A stretch of 64,000 nt of DNA from Arthrobacter sp. zg-Y769 (GTDB lineage: Bacteria; Actinomycetota; Actinomycetes; Actinomycetales; Micrococcaceae), in contig NZ_JAJJOE010000008.1 in assembly GCF_020907405.1 (NCBI RefSeq), positions 186,001 to 250,000 on the forward strand, read 5' to 3'. Positions 26,404-35,645 of this stretch are shown piece by piece; position 1 is the stretch's first letter; the number at the start of each line of letters is the position of its first letter. The position numbers and the translations under genes are program-made. The notes below the pieces were generated by a model, which saw only the letters and a list, made by a program, of their open reading frames with translations, had not been told where the DNA came from and did no database searches.

Positions 26404-27576
26404 ATGACTGCCGTCTACGGACGCGTGAGGGAAACCCACAATCCGGCAGCTGCGATAAATGCATTAGGCAGTAATGCCGGTCCCCACCCCGCCGGGGAGC
26501 ACGCCCAAGACAAAGGACAGCATCCTGGTTCCGCTGCAGGCGCCGTCATTGCCTGGGATCCCGATGATTTGCCCGGTGCCCTTGATCGGCTTATTGCTGC
26601 CCACCCGCATCATTTCTCCAACCCGGACGCAATGCCGGTGCACCCCGTCCCTTTCCGGATGCATGTCATGGACGCGGACGTACCCAAGTCGATCCAGCTC
26701 CACCCCAGGCCGGACCAGGCCCTGGCAGGCTACGTCCGGGAACAGACCCGCGGAGTCCCCTTGAGTGCCGGTAACCGGAACTATAAGGACCGGTATGCCA
26801 AGTTCGAAGTAGCGGTGGCCCTCACTCCCCTTCGGGTCCTGTCCGGACAGCGCAGCAGGGAAGAACTGCAGGCCATTGCCGACGCGGTGGACCTTCCGTG
26901 GCTTCGCGCGTTATTGACGTTCCGGCACGAGATACCGGTGCACGCCCTCCTCCGCATGCAGTCGTCCGAAATTGCCCGCGCACTCCGGGAAACCAAGGCC
27001 GCCATGGCTGCCGTGACCGAAACCGAGGGGCCTGCCGCAGATGCTGCTGCCGTCTTTCGCCGGCTTGTACAGCTTTTCCCGGGCGACCGCGGGATTCTCA
27101 TAGCCATCTGCATGAATCTCCTCAAGCTGGACCCCGGACAGGCAATGGTGACGCCCGCGGGCTGCCTCCACTGCTATCTGTCCGGGCAGGCGATGGTGGT
27201 TATGGGCCTCTCGGACAATGCCCTGAAGGCAGGGCTAACCACTGACTACGTGGACGTTGCCGAGCTGCAGCAGGTTCTGGGGGACGGCCAGCCCGGCCCT
27301 GCACCCCTTGAAGTGGAGCGGATAGATGAGTGCCAGGAACGCATCCCGCTCTGGAGTGACGATCTGGACCTGCGGCGGATCGTGATCGACGGCGGCACCG
27401 CATCCATCCCGCTGGAACGTTTCACCGTTGTGCTCGCCGCACTGGGGGAAGCGGTGGTAACGGTGGGCGACGTGAACACGTACCTGGAGCAGGGTGCCAG
27501 CATGCTCTATCTGGGTGACCCGACGACGGCCGAGGTGCAGGGCTCGGCACAGCTCTTCAGCGCGTCGAGAAACTAG
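26404..27576 (+). CDS. Divergent class I mannose-6-phosphate isomerase homologue
   Basis: A 390-residue cupin-type protein related to ManA, which interconverts fructose-6-phosphate and mannose-6-phosphate. The four zinc ligands are recognisable: Gln and His in SIQLHPRP, Glu in KDRYAKFEVAV and His in TPAGCLHCYLSG. However the usual N-terminal YAWG segment is missing, KPE has become KFE and PHAY has become LHCY. The first 60 residues are unlike the family. The divergence suggests altered substrate or a degenerate paralogue. A strong but hairpin-masked ribosome site precedes it. The last 20 bases overlap the end of the FUSC gene. Confidence 0.8.
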   Translation: MTAVYGRVRETHNPAAAINALGSNAGPHPAGEHAQDKGQHPGSAAGAVIAWDPDDLPGALDRLIAAHPHHFSNPDAMPVHPVPFRMHVMDADVPKSIQLHPRPDQALAGYVREQTRGVPLSAGNRNYKDRYAKFEVAVALTPLRVLSGQRSREELQAIADAVDLPWLRALLTFRHEIPVHALLRMQSSEIARALRETKAAMAAVTETEGPAADAAAVFRRLVQLFPGDRGILIAICMNLLKLDPGQAMVTPAGCLHCYLSGQAMVVMGLSDNALKAGLTTDYVDVAELQQVLGDGQPGPAPLEVERIDECQERIPLWSDDLDLRRIVIDGGTASIPLERFTVVLAALGEAVVTVGDVNTYLEQGASMLYLGDPTTAEVQGSAQLFSASRN

Positions 27577-28585
27577 CAGCCCTCGAGCCCCGGCGGGTGG
27601 TGGCGGCAATGACCGCCACCGCCACGAGCGCCCCTATTGTCGTTTCCACGGCCCGATCCAGGGCCAGCGCCAGCACCGGACCGCCAGCCGCGAAATCCGT
27701 CATCAGCAGCGCCACCGGGGTCAGGAACACCATGGCGAGCCCGTAGTGCCGCGCCACGTAGATCTCCCCGCACAGCTGCAGCAGTGCCAGGAGCACTGCC
27801 AACCGGGCCGGCGTCCAGTGAACCTGAAGCAGCAACGCAGAGAACAGCACGCCCCCGTAGGTGCCCAGGATGAAGTGCACGGCACGCACTACTCCCCCGG
27901 CCGCATCCACCGCCGCGATCGGAGCACAGGCGGCGAGCATCGCCCAGTATCCGTGTCCCAGCCCCAGGCCGGCCGAGACCGATCCTGCGGCAGCTACCGC
28001 AGCGGCGTAGCGGCCCGAGTGGCGCAGAATCCGCCCCCACGACGGCGGACGGTACGGCGGCAGCGCGCGCGGGGTGTGCCGCCGGGCATGCAGCCGGCCG
28101 GCAAAGCCCAGCGCTATGGCGAGCAGCACGCTGCCCAGCACGGTCAGCGCCGCTTCCGGCAGCCGGCCGGAGAACGGTGCCGCGGACGTGGCGGTGAACG
28201 CGAAAATGTAGGTAAACGGGCCGGCGGGCCGCACCCGGAGATAACTGGCGGCCACCGCAATAAGTCCGGCAACCACGGTTCCTGCGCCCACCACGGTCCA
28301 CGGATCCGCCCCGGAAAGGGACAGGAACACGCCGGCCACCACTGTCAGCACCATCAGCAGCCCCGACAGGGACTGGTGCTGCAGCCGCCGCCAGTGCAGT
28401 TCCGCGCGGCCGAAAATACCGGTCAATGACCCGAAGACGGCACACATGGTCAGGTCGGTGCGGCCCAGCAGGATCAGGACCAGCAGCGGCAGGAACACCC
28501 CCAGTGCCACGCGGACGGCAGGCACCCGGTGGCCGCGCCCGGACGGCACGGTGAGGAAACTGCGGATGTGGTGCTGCAGGGGCAA
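27557..28585 (-). CDS. FUSC-family membrane protein (aromatic-acid exporter-like)
   Basis: A 342-residue protein with two blocks of six hydrophobic segments separated by a basic cytoplasmic loop (about residues 165-190, RLHARRHTPRALPPYRPP), the half-pore repeat of fusaric acid resistance/AaeB-like transporters. HGYWAMLAACAPI in the second block is the typical motif. It would export small aromatic or weak acids. The start is TTG at 28585, immediately after the TAA stop of the HrpB gene, so translation is probably coupled. Confidence 0.82.
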   Translation of the reverse strand: MPLQHHIRSFLTVPSGRGHRVPAVRVALGVFLPLLVLILLGRTDLTMCAVFGSLTGIFGRAELHWRRLQHQSLSGLLMVLTVVAGVFLSLSGADPWTVVGAGTVVAGLIAVAASYLRVRPAGPFTYIFAFTATSAAPFSGRLPEAALTVLGSVLLAIALGFAGRLHARRHTPRALPPYRPPSWGRILRHSGRYAAAVAAAGSVSAGLGLGHGYWAMLAACAPIAAVDAAGGVVRAVHFILGTYGGVLFSALLLQVHWTPARLAVLLALLQLCGEIYVARHYGLAMVFLTPVALLMTDFAAGGPVLALALDRAVETTIGALVAVAVIAATTRRGSRAASFSTR

Positions 28586-31222
28586 TTACATTCGCGCCTT
28601 CGTCCGGGCGGTGGCCTTGGCGGACCACGGATCTTCCGGCCACGGGTGCTTGGGGTAGCGCCCGCGCATTTCGGCCCGGACCTGGGCATAGGGCCCGGAC
28701 CAGAAGGACGCCAGGTCATCGGTAACCGCCAGGGGCCGGCCTGCCGGGGACAGCAGATGGAAGAGGACGGGCACGCGGCCCTCCACCAGCCGCGGCGTTT
28801 CGGCCCAGCCGAAGCACTCCTGCAGCTTGACCGCCACCACCGGCCTGCCGTCGTCGTGCCCTGGATCCGGGTAGTCGATCCGGACCCGTGAACCGCTGGG
28901 CACTTCGAGCCGTTCCGGTACGAGGTCGCCCAGCCGGGAGGCGTCCGGCCAGGGCAGCAGCCGGCGCAGCGGATCGGTGAGGTCGATGCTGTTGGTGGAG
29001 GTTCCGCGGGCCAGTGCGTCCAGTTCGGGGCCGAGCCAGTCCTGAAGCCGGGCCAGCAGGGCCGGCTCGCTGACGTCCGGCCACGGCTCCCCCAGCTCCC
29101 GGTGGAGCAGGGCGAGCCGCCGGCGCAGCGCGTCCGCGCCGGCGGAGAAGCCGATCAGGTCCAGGCCCTGCGCCGTCAGGGCGCGGGCGACGGCGGCGCG
29201 GCCTTCCTCGGCGGACGGGCGGACCGGGGTGGAGCCCAGCAGGATTACGCCGAGCCGGTGTTCCCGGCGGGCGGTGACCCGGCCGCCGGCGAAGTCCGCT
29301 TCCACCCTGTCCGTGACGAGGTGTTCGGCGGCTGTCTCCGCGGTGGCCAGGGCCAGCGGTGCGGCGGAGCGGATTACGGCACCGGTGCCGGCGGCGTCGC
29401 GTCCGTCCGCCCGCGTGACCTCGGCGACGGCGAGCCAGTCCTGTCCCGTGAGGGAACTGCCGGCCGGCAGACCGGCACGGGTTCCGGAGGCGAGCAGGTA
29501 ACGCTCCGGTCCCGCCCCGGGAACCCGCCGCGCAACCCGGTCCGGAAAGGCCAGGGCAATCACGTAGCCGAGGGCCTCGCCGCTGGAAACCCCCGCCGCG
29601 GCCGGCGCGTTTCCCTTGTCCCGGCGGGCCAGCTGCTCCAACCGCCTGACGTCTTCGGACCAGCGCCGTTCCCCCGGTTCGCGTCCGGTCCGCAGCCCGG
29701 CCAGCAGGCGGGTCAGGTCCGCTCCGGGTGCCCGGTTGTCCCCTGAGAGCAGGGCAACGGCCTCGGCTGCGGTCCGGGCGCCCACCGCACCGGCGCCTTC
29801 GAGCAGTGCGCGGGCAAGCCGCGGGTCGGCAGGCACGCGAGCGAGCGTTTTGCCCCGGGCGGTTGCCTGCCCCTGGGCGTCCACGGCACCGATCCCGCGC
29901 AGCACCTCGACGGCGTCACGCATGGCGGCCGACGGCGGCGCATCCGGCAGGGACAGTCCCTCGCCTGCCGGAGCGCCCCAGCACGCCAGCACCAGGGCGG
30001 CGGCAGTGAGGTCGGCGACGGCGATTTCCGGCGTCTGGTGCGCCGGCGCAGCACCATATGCCTTGTCGTCGTAGCAGCGGACCACTGTTCCGGGGCCGAG
30101 CCGGGCGGCGCGGCCGGCCCGCTGCTCGGCGGAGGCACGCGAGCAGGACAGGGTGACGAGCCCGGACATTCCGCGCATCGCGTCCCGGCGCGGTTCCCGG
30201 GCCAGGCCCGAGTCGATGACCAGCCGGACGCCGGGCACCGTCAGGGAGGACTCCGCCAGGGACGTGGAGACGATAATCCGGGCCGGCTCGCCCGGGCCGC
30301 GGCCGGAGACTGCCCGGTCCTGTTCGGCGGGAGTAATCTGCCCGTGCAGTTCCAGTACTTCCGTTCCCGCGGGAATCCGCGAACGCAGCCGGCCCGCCAC
30401 CGCGGAGACCTCGCGTGCACCGGGGACAAACACCAGGGCATCGGTCCCGGGGTTTTTGGCCACGGCGCGGGAATGCGCTTCCAGCGCGGTGTCCGCGACA
30501 TGGTCCAGGAACCCGCGGGTTACTCCGCGTTCGTCGAGCCGCGGCACCGGCGGGGGCGCCCAGAGGGTTTCCAGCGGGTGGAGCGCCGAGGGGCAGCCGA
30601 TCACGGGAGCCGGCCCGCCGCCGTCGGGCGCGCCGATCAGTGCGGCGAAGCGCGGGGCGTCCAGGGTGGCCGACATGGCGACCAGGGTCAGGTCCTCGCG
30701 CAGCTGGCGGACCTCGGTGAGCATACCCAGCAGCAGGTCTGTTTCCAGCCCCCGTTCATGGACCTCGTCCAGGATGACGGCAGCTGTTCCTTCCAGGCCC
30801 GGGTCGGCCAGCAGGCGGCGCAGCAGGATGCCCGGCGTCACGAATTCCACCAGCGTCGAAGGGCCGCTGCGGCTCTCGCCCCGGACCGTGTAGCCGATCC
30901 GTCCGCCGAGGGCGGTGCCGTCAAGTGCGGCCAGCCGACGCGCAGCGGACCGGACCGCCACGCGGCGCGGCTGGGTGACCACCACCCGCGGCAGGGCGCC
31001 GCGGCCGGCCAGGACGTTGGCAACGAGCGGCGGCACCAGGGTTGTCTTGCCGGTTCCCGGCGGAGCCTGCACGACGGCGGTGCCTCCTCCGTGCGTTTCG
31101 CCGGCACCGCCGCCAAGCACCGCTGCGAGCTGCGGCACCGACTCGGCAAAGACCAGACCGTCACCGATGCCCGCAAGGTCGAACGGCGGATCGGTTGGGT
31201 GCGGGGAGGCCGGAGAAGTCAC
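28586..31222 (-). CDS. hrpB: ATP-dependent RNA helicase HrpB
   Basis: An 878-residue DEAH-box helicase. Walker A APPGTGKTT is at 53-61, motif Ia VTQPRRVAVRSAARRLA follows, the DEAH box reads LDEVHERGLETD, and SATLDAPRF is motif III; the second RecA domain has STSLAESSLTVPGVRLVIDSG and the QRAGRAAR motif VI. The C-terminal HrpB domain ends with RYPKHPWPEDP, the family hallmark. The role of HrpB in bacteria is poorly known. The GTG at 31222 with AGGAGG upstream is preferred: the frame is open to 31315, but that would overlap the carD-like start. Divergent from the CarD-like gene. Confidence 0.92.
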   Translation of the reverse strand: MTSPASPHPTDPPFDLAGIGDGLVFAESVPQLAAVLGGGAGETHGGGTAVVQAPPGTGKTTLVPPLVANVLAGRGALPRVVVTQPRRVAVRSAARRLAALDGTALGGRIGYTVRGESRSGPSTLVEFVTPGILLRRLLADPGLEGTAAVILDEVHERGLETDLLLGMLTEVRQLREDLTLVAMSATLDAPRFAALIGAPDGGGPAPVIGCPSALHPLETLWAPPPVPRLDERGVTRGFLDHVADTALEAHSRAVAKNPGTDALVFVPGAREVSAVAGRLRSRIPAGTEVLELHGQITPAEQDRAVSGRGPGEPARIIVSTSLAESSLTVPGVRLVIDSGLAREPRRDAMRGMSGLVTLSCSRASAEQRAGRAARLGPGTVVRCYDDKAYGAAPAHQTPEIAVADLTAAALVLACWGAPAGEGLSLPDAPPSAAMRDAVEVLRGIGAVDAQGQATARGKTLARVPADPRLARALLEGAGAVGARTAAEAVALLSGDNRAPGADLTRLLAGLRTGREPGERRWSEDVRRLEQLARRDKGNAPAAAGVSSGEALGYVIALAFPDRVARRVPGAGPERYLLASGTRAGLPAGSSLTGQDWLAVAEVTRADGRDAAGTGAVIRSAAPLALATAETAAEHLVTDRVEADFAGGRVTARREHRLGVILLGSTPVRPSAEEGRAAVARALTAQGLDLIGFSAGADALRRRLALLHRELGEPWPDVSEPALLARLQDWLGPELDALARGTSTNSIDLTDPLRRLLPWPDASRLGDLVPERLEVPSGSRVRIDYPDPGHDDGRPVVAVKLQECFGWAETPRLVEGRVPVLFHLLSPAGRPLAVTDDLASFWSGPYAQVRAEMRGRYPKHPWPEDPWSAKATARTKARM

Positions 31223-31308
31223 TCTTCCATTCTGCCTCCTGCGGGAAGCGGTAAAATGTAAGAGTTCCGTCACTCGCCCCTGCCCTTCCTCTTCCCTGGA
31301 GGTAGCAG

Positions 31309-31800
31309 TTGCCATTTTCCAAAGGCCAGATCCTGGTCCACCCCCATCACGGCCCCGCCGTTGTCAGCTCCTTCCAAACGCATCCGCGCATGCAGAAGAA
31401 CTGCATTGTCCTGGAGGTCCAGTCCTCCCACCTGATGGTCTGGGTGCCCGTTGACCAGGTGGACCATGTTGGCCTCCGTCCGGTCCTGGACCGGGCGGGA
31501 CTTGACACGCTCTTTGGCGTCCTTCGCGCTCCGGCGGACAAGGAAGATCCCCAATGGTCCCGCCGGTTCAAGGACAACTCCGAGAAGCTGGCGACCGGTG
31601 ATCCCATGGTGATTGCGGCCGTGGTCCGCAACCTCATGCTGCGCGAGGCGGACCGCGGCCTGTCGCAGGCCGAGCGGGAGATGCTCCGGCATGCCCGGCG
31701 GCCGCTGCTGACGGAGATTTCCCTGTCGCTCGGGCTCTCTGAAGGGGAGGCCGGGGAGAAACTGGACGCCGTGTGGCGTCCGTCCACCGCCGTCGCCTAG
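31309..31800 (+). CDS. CarD-like transcriptional regulator
   Basis: A 163-residue RNA polymerase-binding protein. The N-terminal Tudor-like RID domain (FSKGQILVHPHHGPAVVSS..KNCIVLEV..MVWVPVDQVDHVGLRPVL) contacts the polymerase beta lobe and the helical C-terminal domain (WSRRFKDNSEKLATGDPMVIAAVVRNL..LSQAEREMLRHARRPLLTEISL) contacts promoter DNA, stabilising open complexes. The residues differ enough from the essential mycobacterial CarD (which begins with the same fold) that this may be a second, accessory member; CarD is typically about the same size. TTG start at 31309 with GGAGG six bases upstream. A TAAAAT -10-like box is at 31252-31257. Confidence 0.9.
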   Translation: MPFSKGQILVHPHHGPAVVSSFQTHPRMQKNCIVLEVQSSHLMVWVPVDQVDHVGLRPVLDRAGLDTLFGVLRAPADKEDPQWSRRFKDNSEKLATGDPMVIAAVVRNLMLREADRGLSQAEREMLRHARRPLLTEISLSLGLSEGEAGEKLDAVWRPSTAVA

Positions 31801-31819
31801 GCGTGCGGGTCCGTTACCG

Positions 31820-31847
31820 AACGGCATGTCCTGCGGGACGTGCCGTT
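31820..31847 (+). terminator. Terminator of the CarD-like gene
   Basis: AACGGCATGTCC at 31820-31831 pairs with GGACGTGCCGTT at 31836-31847 (one G-T wobble) around TGCG, 19 bases after the stop, followed by TTCT. Confidence 0.7.
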
Positions 31848-31923
31848 TCTGCTGCCTCCGCGCCCTTTGGTGTGATGGACATCACCATAGGTGCCGCCCT
31901 GATTCTGGCCTCCTTCGCGGTTT

Positions 31924-31939
31924 ACTTGAAGCGTCAAGT
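31924..31939. promoter_or_regulatory. Palindrome ACTTGA-N4-TCAAGT before the nitroreductase
   Basis: A perfect 6-4-6 inverted repeat (ACTTGAAGCGTCAAGT) 42 bases before the start of the nitroreductase gene. It has the form of a MarR- or HxlR-type operator; no such regulator is adjacent. Confidence 0.45.
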
Positions 31940-31981
31940 GTCTGGAGACACGAACCGTTACCCCAAGGAGGTGTGCTGCGT

Positions 31982-32596
31982 ATGAACGACGGCACTCTGG
32001 AGTCCATCCCCGCCATCGATGCCGCAGCCCTCGGCCTCCTCTTCCGTGACGCGCGTACGGTCTCGGAATTCACTCCGGCCGCTGTCACAGACGAGCAGCT
32101 TCAATCCATCTACGACCTGACCAAGATGGGTCCGACGGCGATGAACATCCAGCCGCTGCGGATCACCTGGGTGCGTTCCGCCGCGGCTCGGCAGCGGCTG
32201 GTGCAGCACATGGCAGAGGGCAACAAGGCCAAGACAGCCGCGGCTCCCATGGTTGCCGTGCTGAGCTTTGACCGCACTTGGCCTGAGCACTTCCCCACCG
32301 TTTTCCCGCCGGCTCCACAGCAGGGCGCAGTCTTTGCCGCCAACCCGGAGCTGAGTGCCGTGATGGGCAATGACAATGCGCATCTGCAGGCCGGATACTT
32401 CCTCCTGGCAGTCCGTGCACTGGGCCTGGCCGCGGGGCCGATGGGCGGTTTCGATGCCGCCGGGCTGGACGCTGACCTGCACGCAGGCCTGAACCTGCAG
32501 TCCTTCCTTGTCGTCAACATCGGTGTACCTGCCGGCGAGCCGCGCCACCCGCGACTGCCTCGACTGGATTACGCGACGGTAACCACCGAGCTCTAG
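31982..32596 (+). CDS. Nitroreductase-family reductase (malonic semialdehyde reductase RutE-like)
   Basis: A 204-residue FMN-dependent oxidoreductase. The N-terminal FRDARTVSEFTPAAVTDEQLQSIYDLTKMGPTAMNIQPLR pattern (in pieces) is that of RutE/HadB-type nitroreductases, with the FMN phosphate-binding basic residues and the TAMNIQP loop. GPMGGFDAAGLDADL in the C-terminal half is also typical. RutE reduces malonic semialdehyde to 3-hydroxypropionate in pyrimidine breakdown; no other rut gene is near, so the real substrate is uncertain. AAGGAGG lies 10 bases before the ATG. Ends before a perfect terminator. Confidence 0.85.
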   Translation: MNDGTLESIPAIDAAALGLLFRDARTVSEFTPAAVTDEQLQSIYDLTKMGPTAMNIQPLRITWVRSAAARQRLVQHMAEGNKAKTAAAPMVAVLSFDRTWPEHFPTVFPPAPQQGAVFAANPELSAVMGNDNAHLQAGYFLLAVRALGLAAGPMGGFDAAGLDADLHAGLNLQSFLVVNIGVPAGEPRHPRLPRLDYATVTTEL

Positions 32597-32654
32597 GCCG
32601 CAGACAGCAGACCGCCGCCCTGGCTACCAGTGGCGGCCGTCGGACCGGAACGCA

Positions 32655-32704
32655 GCAGAGGGCGGACACCGTATCGGTGTCCGCCCTCTGCCGTTGTTGC
32701 TTTA
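32655..32704 (+). terminator. Bidirectional-looking terminator between nitroreductase and glpD
   Basis: GCAGAGGGCGGACACCG at 32655-32671 pairs perfectly over 17 bases with its complement at 32675-32691, with a TAT loop, then CGTTGTTGCTTTAGT. The two genes converge here. Confidence 0.9.
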
Positions 32705-32712
32705 GTCCCCGG

Positions 32713-34494
32713 TTAGGAAGCCAGCGCCGGGATCTTCATGCCGTGCATGGTGACCAGCAGGTCGCGGGCGAACTCAGCCTGGCGGCGCTTCTCGGCGTCG
32801 TCCCAGCCAAGCTGCGGGGCCAGCAGGTCCGCCAGCTCGGTCAGCATGGCGTCGGACACCAGGCCGCGGAAGGCCAGCGAGGTGCGGCGGATCAGGATGT
32901 CGGCGAGCTGCGTGATCTGCTCGTTCTCCACCATGTAGGTCAGCTCGCGGGTGCTGAGCTCGTTGGTGGAGGCCAGCAGCTGGTCGCCGCCCTGGGACAG
33001 GAAGTCCAGGACGTCGACGGCGCGGGTGCCGTAGCGGGTCAGCAGGACGCGGACGCGGTTCCGGTCGGCCACGTCGGAGGCCATGCGGTTGACCCACAGG
33101 CGCTCCTCGGCCTCGGTGCGCGGGAAGTCCTTGCCGCCGCCGATCTGCAGTTCCGCCGTCGTCGTCTTCCGCGGCACGCCCAGGGCAGTCATTGCCTCGG
33201 TTGCCAGCGTCTCGGACAGGGCACGGAACGTGGTCCACTTGCCGCCGACCAGCGACAGGCTAGTGACGGTCCGGCCGCCGCGGTAGTCCGTGCGCTTTTC
33301 CACCCGGTAGTCGCGGGACACGAAGCCGGGCTGCGTGTCGTCGTGCTTGGGCAGCGGGCGGACACCGGAGAAGGTGTACACGATGTGGTCGCGGCGGACG
33401 TCAACGGTCGGGAACACGTGGGCGATGAGTTCGAAGAAGTACTCGATCTCTTCGTCCGTGCAGACCGAGGCCTCCTTGATGTCGGCGTCGATGTCCGTGG
33501 TGCCCACCAGGACGCGGTCGCCCATCGGGTAGATCAGGACGATGCGGCCGTCGGTGTGCTCGAAGAACATTTCGCGGCCGGCGCAGGCTTCCAGCAGTTC
33601 CGGGTGGTCCAGGACGATGTGTGAGCCCTTGGTGCCGCCCATGAAGGAAGTGCGCTTGCCGAAGGAGTCGTTGGTTTCGTCGACCCAGGCGCCGGTGGCG
33701 TTGATGACGACGTCGGCGTCGAAGACAAACTCTTCGCCGGTGACTTCGTCGCGCAGCACCGTGCCGGCGTCGGTGGTGCCGACGGCGCTGACGTAGTTGC
33801 TGGCGCGGGACTGCGGGTTGGCTTCGAGGCCGTCGCGCAGCACGTCCAGGGTGAGGCGCTCGGGGTTGTGGACCGAGGCGTCAAAGTAGGTGGCGGTGTA
33901 CTTCACGTCCGGGCGGAGCTTCGGCAGTTCCTGCAGGGACTTCTTCTTGCCGACGAAGTTGTGCTTGGGGGCCACGCGGCCGCCGCGGGAGAAGAAGTCG
34001 TACATCAGCAGGCCGGCCTTGATCAGCACGGCGCCGCGTTCGGTGTGCTTGCCCTGCTTGTGCGTCAGGAAGCGCAGCGGTGCGGCGGTGATGCCCGAGA
34101 ACGTGGTGGTGATCGGGATGGTGGTCTGCAGCGGCTTGACGTAGTGCGGGGCCAGTCGGAGCAGGGCGTTGCGCTCGACGACGGACTCGTGCACGAGGCG
34201 GAACTCACCGTTCTCCAGGTAGCGGATGCCGCCGTGGATCATGTGGGAGGACGCGCCCGAGGCGCCCTGGCAGTAGTCCCCGCGCTCGACGAGGGCTACG
34301 TCCACGCCCTGCAGCGACAGGTCACGGAAGGTGCCGACGCCGTTGATGCCGCCGCCGATGATCAGCACCGAGGCCTTGGGCCGGTCCTTCAGCTGCTGCA
34401 CCACCGGACGGGTCCGGGCGGCGGTCTTTGCCTTGCTGGGGTTCACGGAATTGTCCACGTATCTCTCCAAACGCTTCTGTGGCTGCATTGCCAT
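32713..34494 (-). CDS. glpD: Aerobic glycerol-3-phosphate dehydrogenase
   Basis: A 593-residue FAD enzyme that oxidises sn-glycerol-3-phosphate to dihydroxyacetone phosphate and feeds electrons to the quinone pool at the inner face of the membrane. The dinucleotide-binding IIGGGINGVGTFRDL (about 45-59) is followed by the family motifs GASGASSHMIHGGIRYLE, VINATGAWVDE and the C-terminal helical domain. Length is normal for actinobacterial GlpD. It is divergent from a SorC-type regulator that is a likely local controller. ATG at 34494; a second ATG two codons in is equally possible. Confidence 0.94.
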   Translation of the reverse strand: MAMQPQKRLERYVDNSVNPSKAKTAARTRPVVQQLKDRPKASVLIIGGGINGVGTFRDLSLQGVDVALVERGDYCQGASGASSHMIHGGIRYLENGEFRLVHESVVERNALLRLAPHYVKPLQTTIPITTTFSGITAAPLRFLTHKQGKHTERGAVLIKAGLLMYDFFSRGGRVAPKHNFVGKKKSLQELPKLRPDVKYTATYFDASVHNPERLTLDVLRDGLEANPQSRASNYVSAVGTTDAGTVLRDEVTGEEFVFDADVVINATGAWVDETNDSFGKRTSFMGGTKGSHIVLDHPELLEACAGREMFFEHTDGRIVLIYPMGDRVLVGTTDIDADIKEASVCTDEEIEYFFELIAHVFPTVDVRRDHIVYTFSGVRPLPKHDDTQPGFVSRDYRVEKRTDYRGGRTVTSLSLVGGKWTTFRALSETLATEAMTALGVPRKTTTAELQIGGGKDFPRTEAEERLWVNRMASDVADRNRVRVLLTRYGTRAVDVLDFLSQGGDQLLASTNELSTRELTYMVENEQITQLADILIRRTSLAFRGLVSDAMLTELADLLAPQLGWDDAEKRRQAEFARDLLVTMHGMKIPALAS

Positions 34495-34538
34495 ATCTTC
34501 TCAATGGTCGAAGCCTGCGGTGTCCGGGACCCAACCAA

Positions 34539-34552
34539 TGCACATACGTGCA
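34539..34552. promoter_or_regulatory. Palindrome between glpD and the SorC-type regulator
   Basis: TGCAC-ATAC-GTGCA is a perfect 5-4-5 palindrome in the 108-base gap between the divergent starts, a natural place for the regulator to bind and control both genes. Confidence 0.5.
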
Positions 34553-34602
34553 CCCTGCGATAATGGATTCATGGAGTACGAAGCTGTGTCGATGGACGGC
34601 AA

Positions 34603-35613
34603 ATGAACATTGGTGTCAGTGGCAGGTTCCCGGATCCCTCCGGACCGGGCCAGGCAGCGAGCGAAAAGGAAAGCCGCGACCGGGATGCCCTGCGGGCGGC
34701 GCAGATGTACTACCTGCAGAGCCTGACCATGGAGGCCATTGCGCGGGAACTGCGGATTTCCCGCTCCACCGTTTCCCGCCTGCTCTCCTATGCGCGCAGC
34801 ACCGGGCTGGTCCGGATCGAAATCCGGAATCCCTCGGACCGGGCACCGGCGCTGGAACAGGAGATCGCCTCGCGCTTCCGCATCCAGGCCCATGTGGTGC
34901 CCGTGGCCGAAACCGTTTCCCCCGCACAGACGCTGCAGCGGGTCGCCGTGCAGGCAGCGCACCTGATCGGACCCCTCATCGATTCGGATGCGATCATCGG
35001 TGTCGCCTGGGGTTCCACATTGACGGCCGTGAGCCAGCACCTGCCGATCAAGAACACCCATGACAGCACCATCGTGCAGATGAACGGGGCCGGCAATTTC
35101 CGCACCTCGGGCATCACCTACGCCAGTGAAATCCTGCAGCGCTTCGGCCACGCCTACGGCGCCCGCGTGGTCCAGTTCCCCGTACCGGCGTTCTTCGACC
35201 ACGCGGAAACCAAGGAAGCGATGTGGCGGGAACGTCCCGTGAAACGGGTGCTGGATCTGCAGGCCCGGATGAACACGGCGATTTTCGGGGTGGGTTCCAT
35301 GGAGGCGGGCGTACCCAGCCACGTCTACAACGGCGCCTACCTGGACGAGGAAGACCTGAATGAACTGATGGCCGAGGGCGTAGTGGGCGACGTCGCCACC
35401 ATGTTCTACCGGGCCGACGGCACCTGGGACGGGATCAATCTCAACCAGCGCAGCACCGGCCCCGACCTCTCCACGCTGCGCCAGGTCCCCCGCCGGATAT
35501 GCGTGGTAGCCGGGGAAACCAAGACCCTCAGCCTGCTGGGTGCCCTGCGTGCCGGGCTGGTCACGGATCTGATCCTGGACGAGAATTCCGCGCGGCGGCT
35601 GGCGTCGTCGTAG
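34603..35613 (+). CDS. SorC/DeoR-type sugar-binding transcriptional regulator
   Basis: A 336-residue protein with an N-terminal helix-turn-helix (AAQMYYLQSLTMEAIARELRISRSTVSRLLSYARSTGLV, in pieces, about residues 32-70) and a C-terminal sugar-phosphate isomerase-like sensor domain (GVAWGSTLTAVSQHLP, IVQMNGAGNF, VGDVATMFYRADG, CVVAGETKTLSLLGALRAGLVTDLILDE). Members respond to phosphorylated sugars or polyols. The divergent glpD and the palindrome between them suggest that it senses glycerol-3-phosphate or a related compound and regulates glycerol use (inference). Confidence 0.88.
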   Translation: MNIGVSGRFPDPSGPGQAASEKESRDRDALRAAQMYYLQSLTMEAIARELRISRSTVSRLLSYARSTGLVRIEIRNPSDRAPALEQEIASRFRIQAHVVPVAETVSPAQTLQRVAVQAAHLIGPLIDSDAIIGVAWGSTLTAVSQHLPIKNTHDSTIVQMNGAGNFRTSGITYASEILQRFGHAYGARVVQFPVPAFFDHAETKEAMWRERPVKRVLDLQARMNTAIFGVGSMEAGVPSHVYNGAYLDEEDLNELMAEGVVGDVATMFYRADGTWDGINLNQRSTGPDLSTLRQVPRRICVVAGETKTLSLLGALRAGLVTDLILDENSARRLASS

Positions 35614-35645
35614 GACCCGGTTTAGCTGATCGAGGAGGCACGAGC

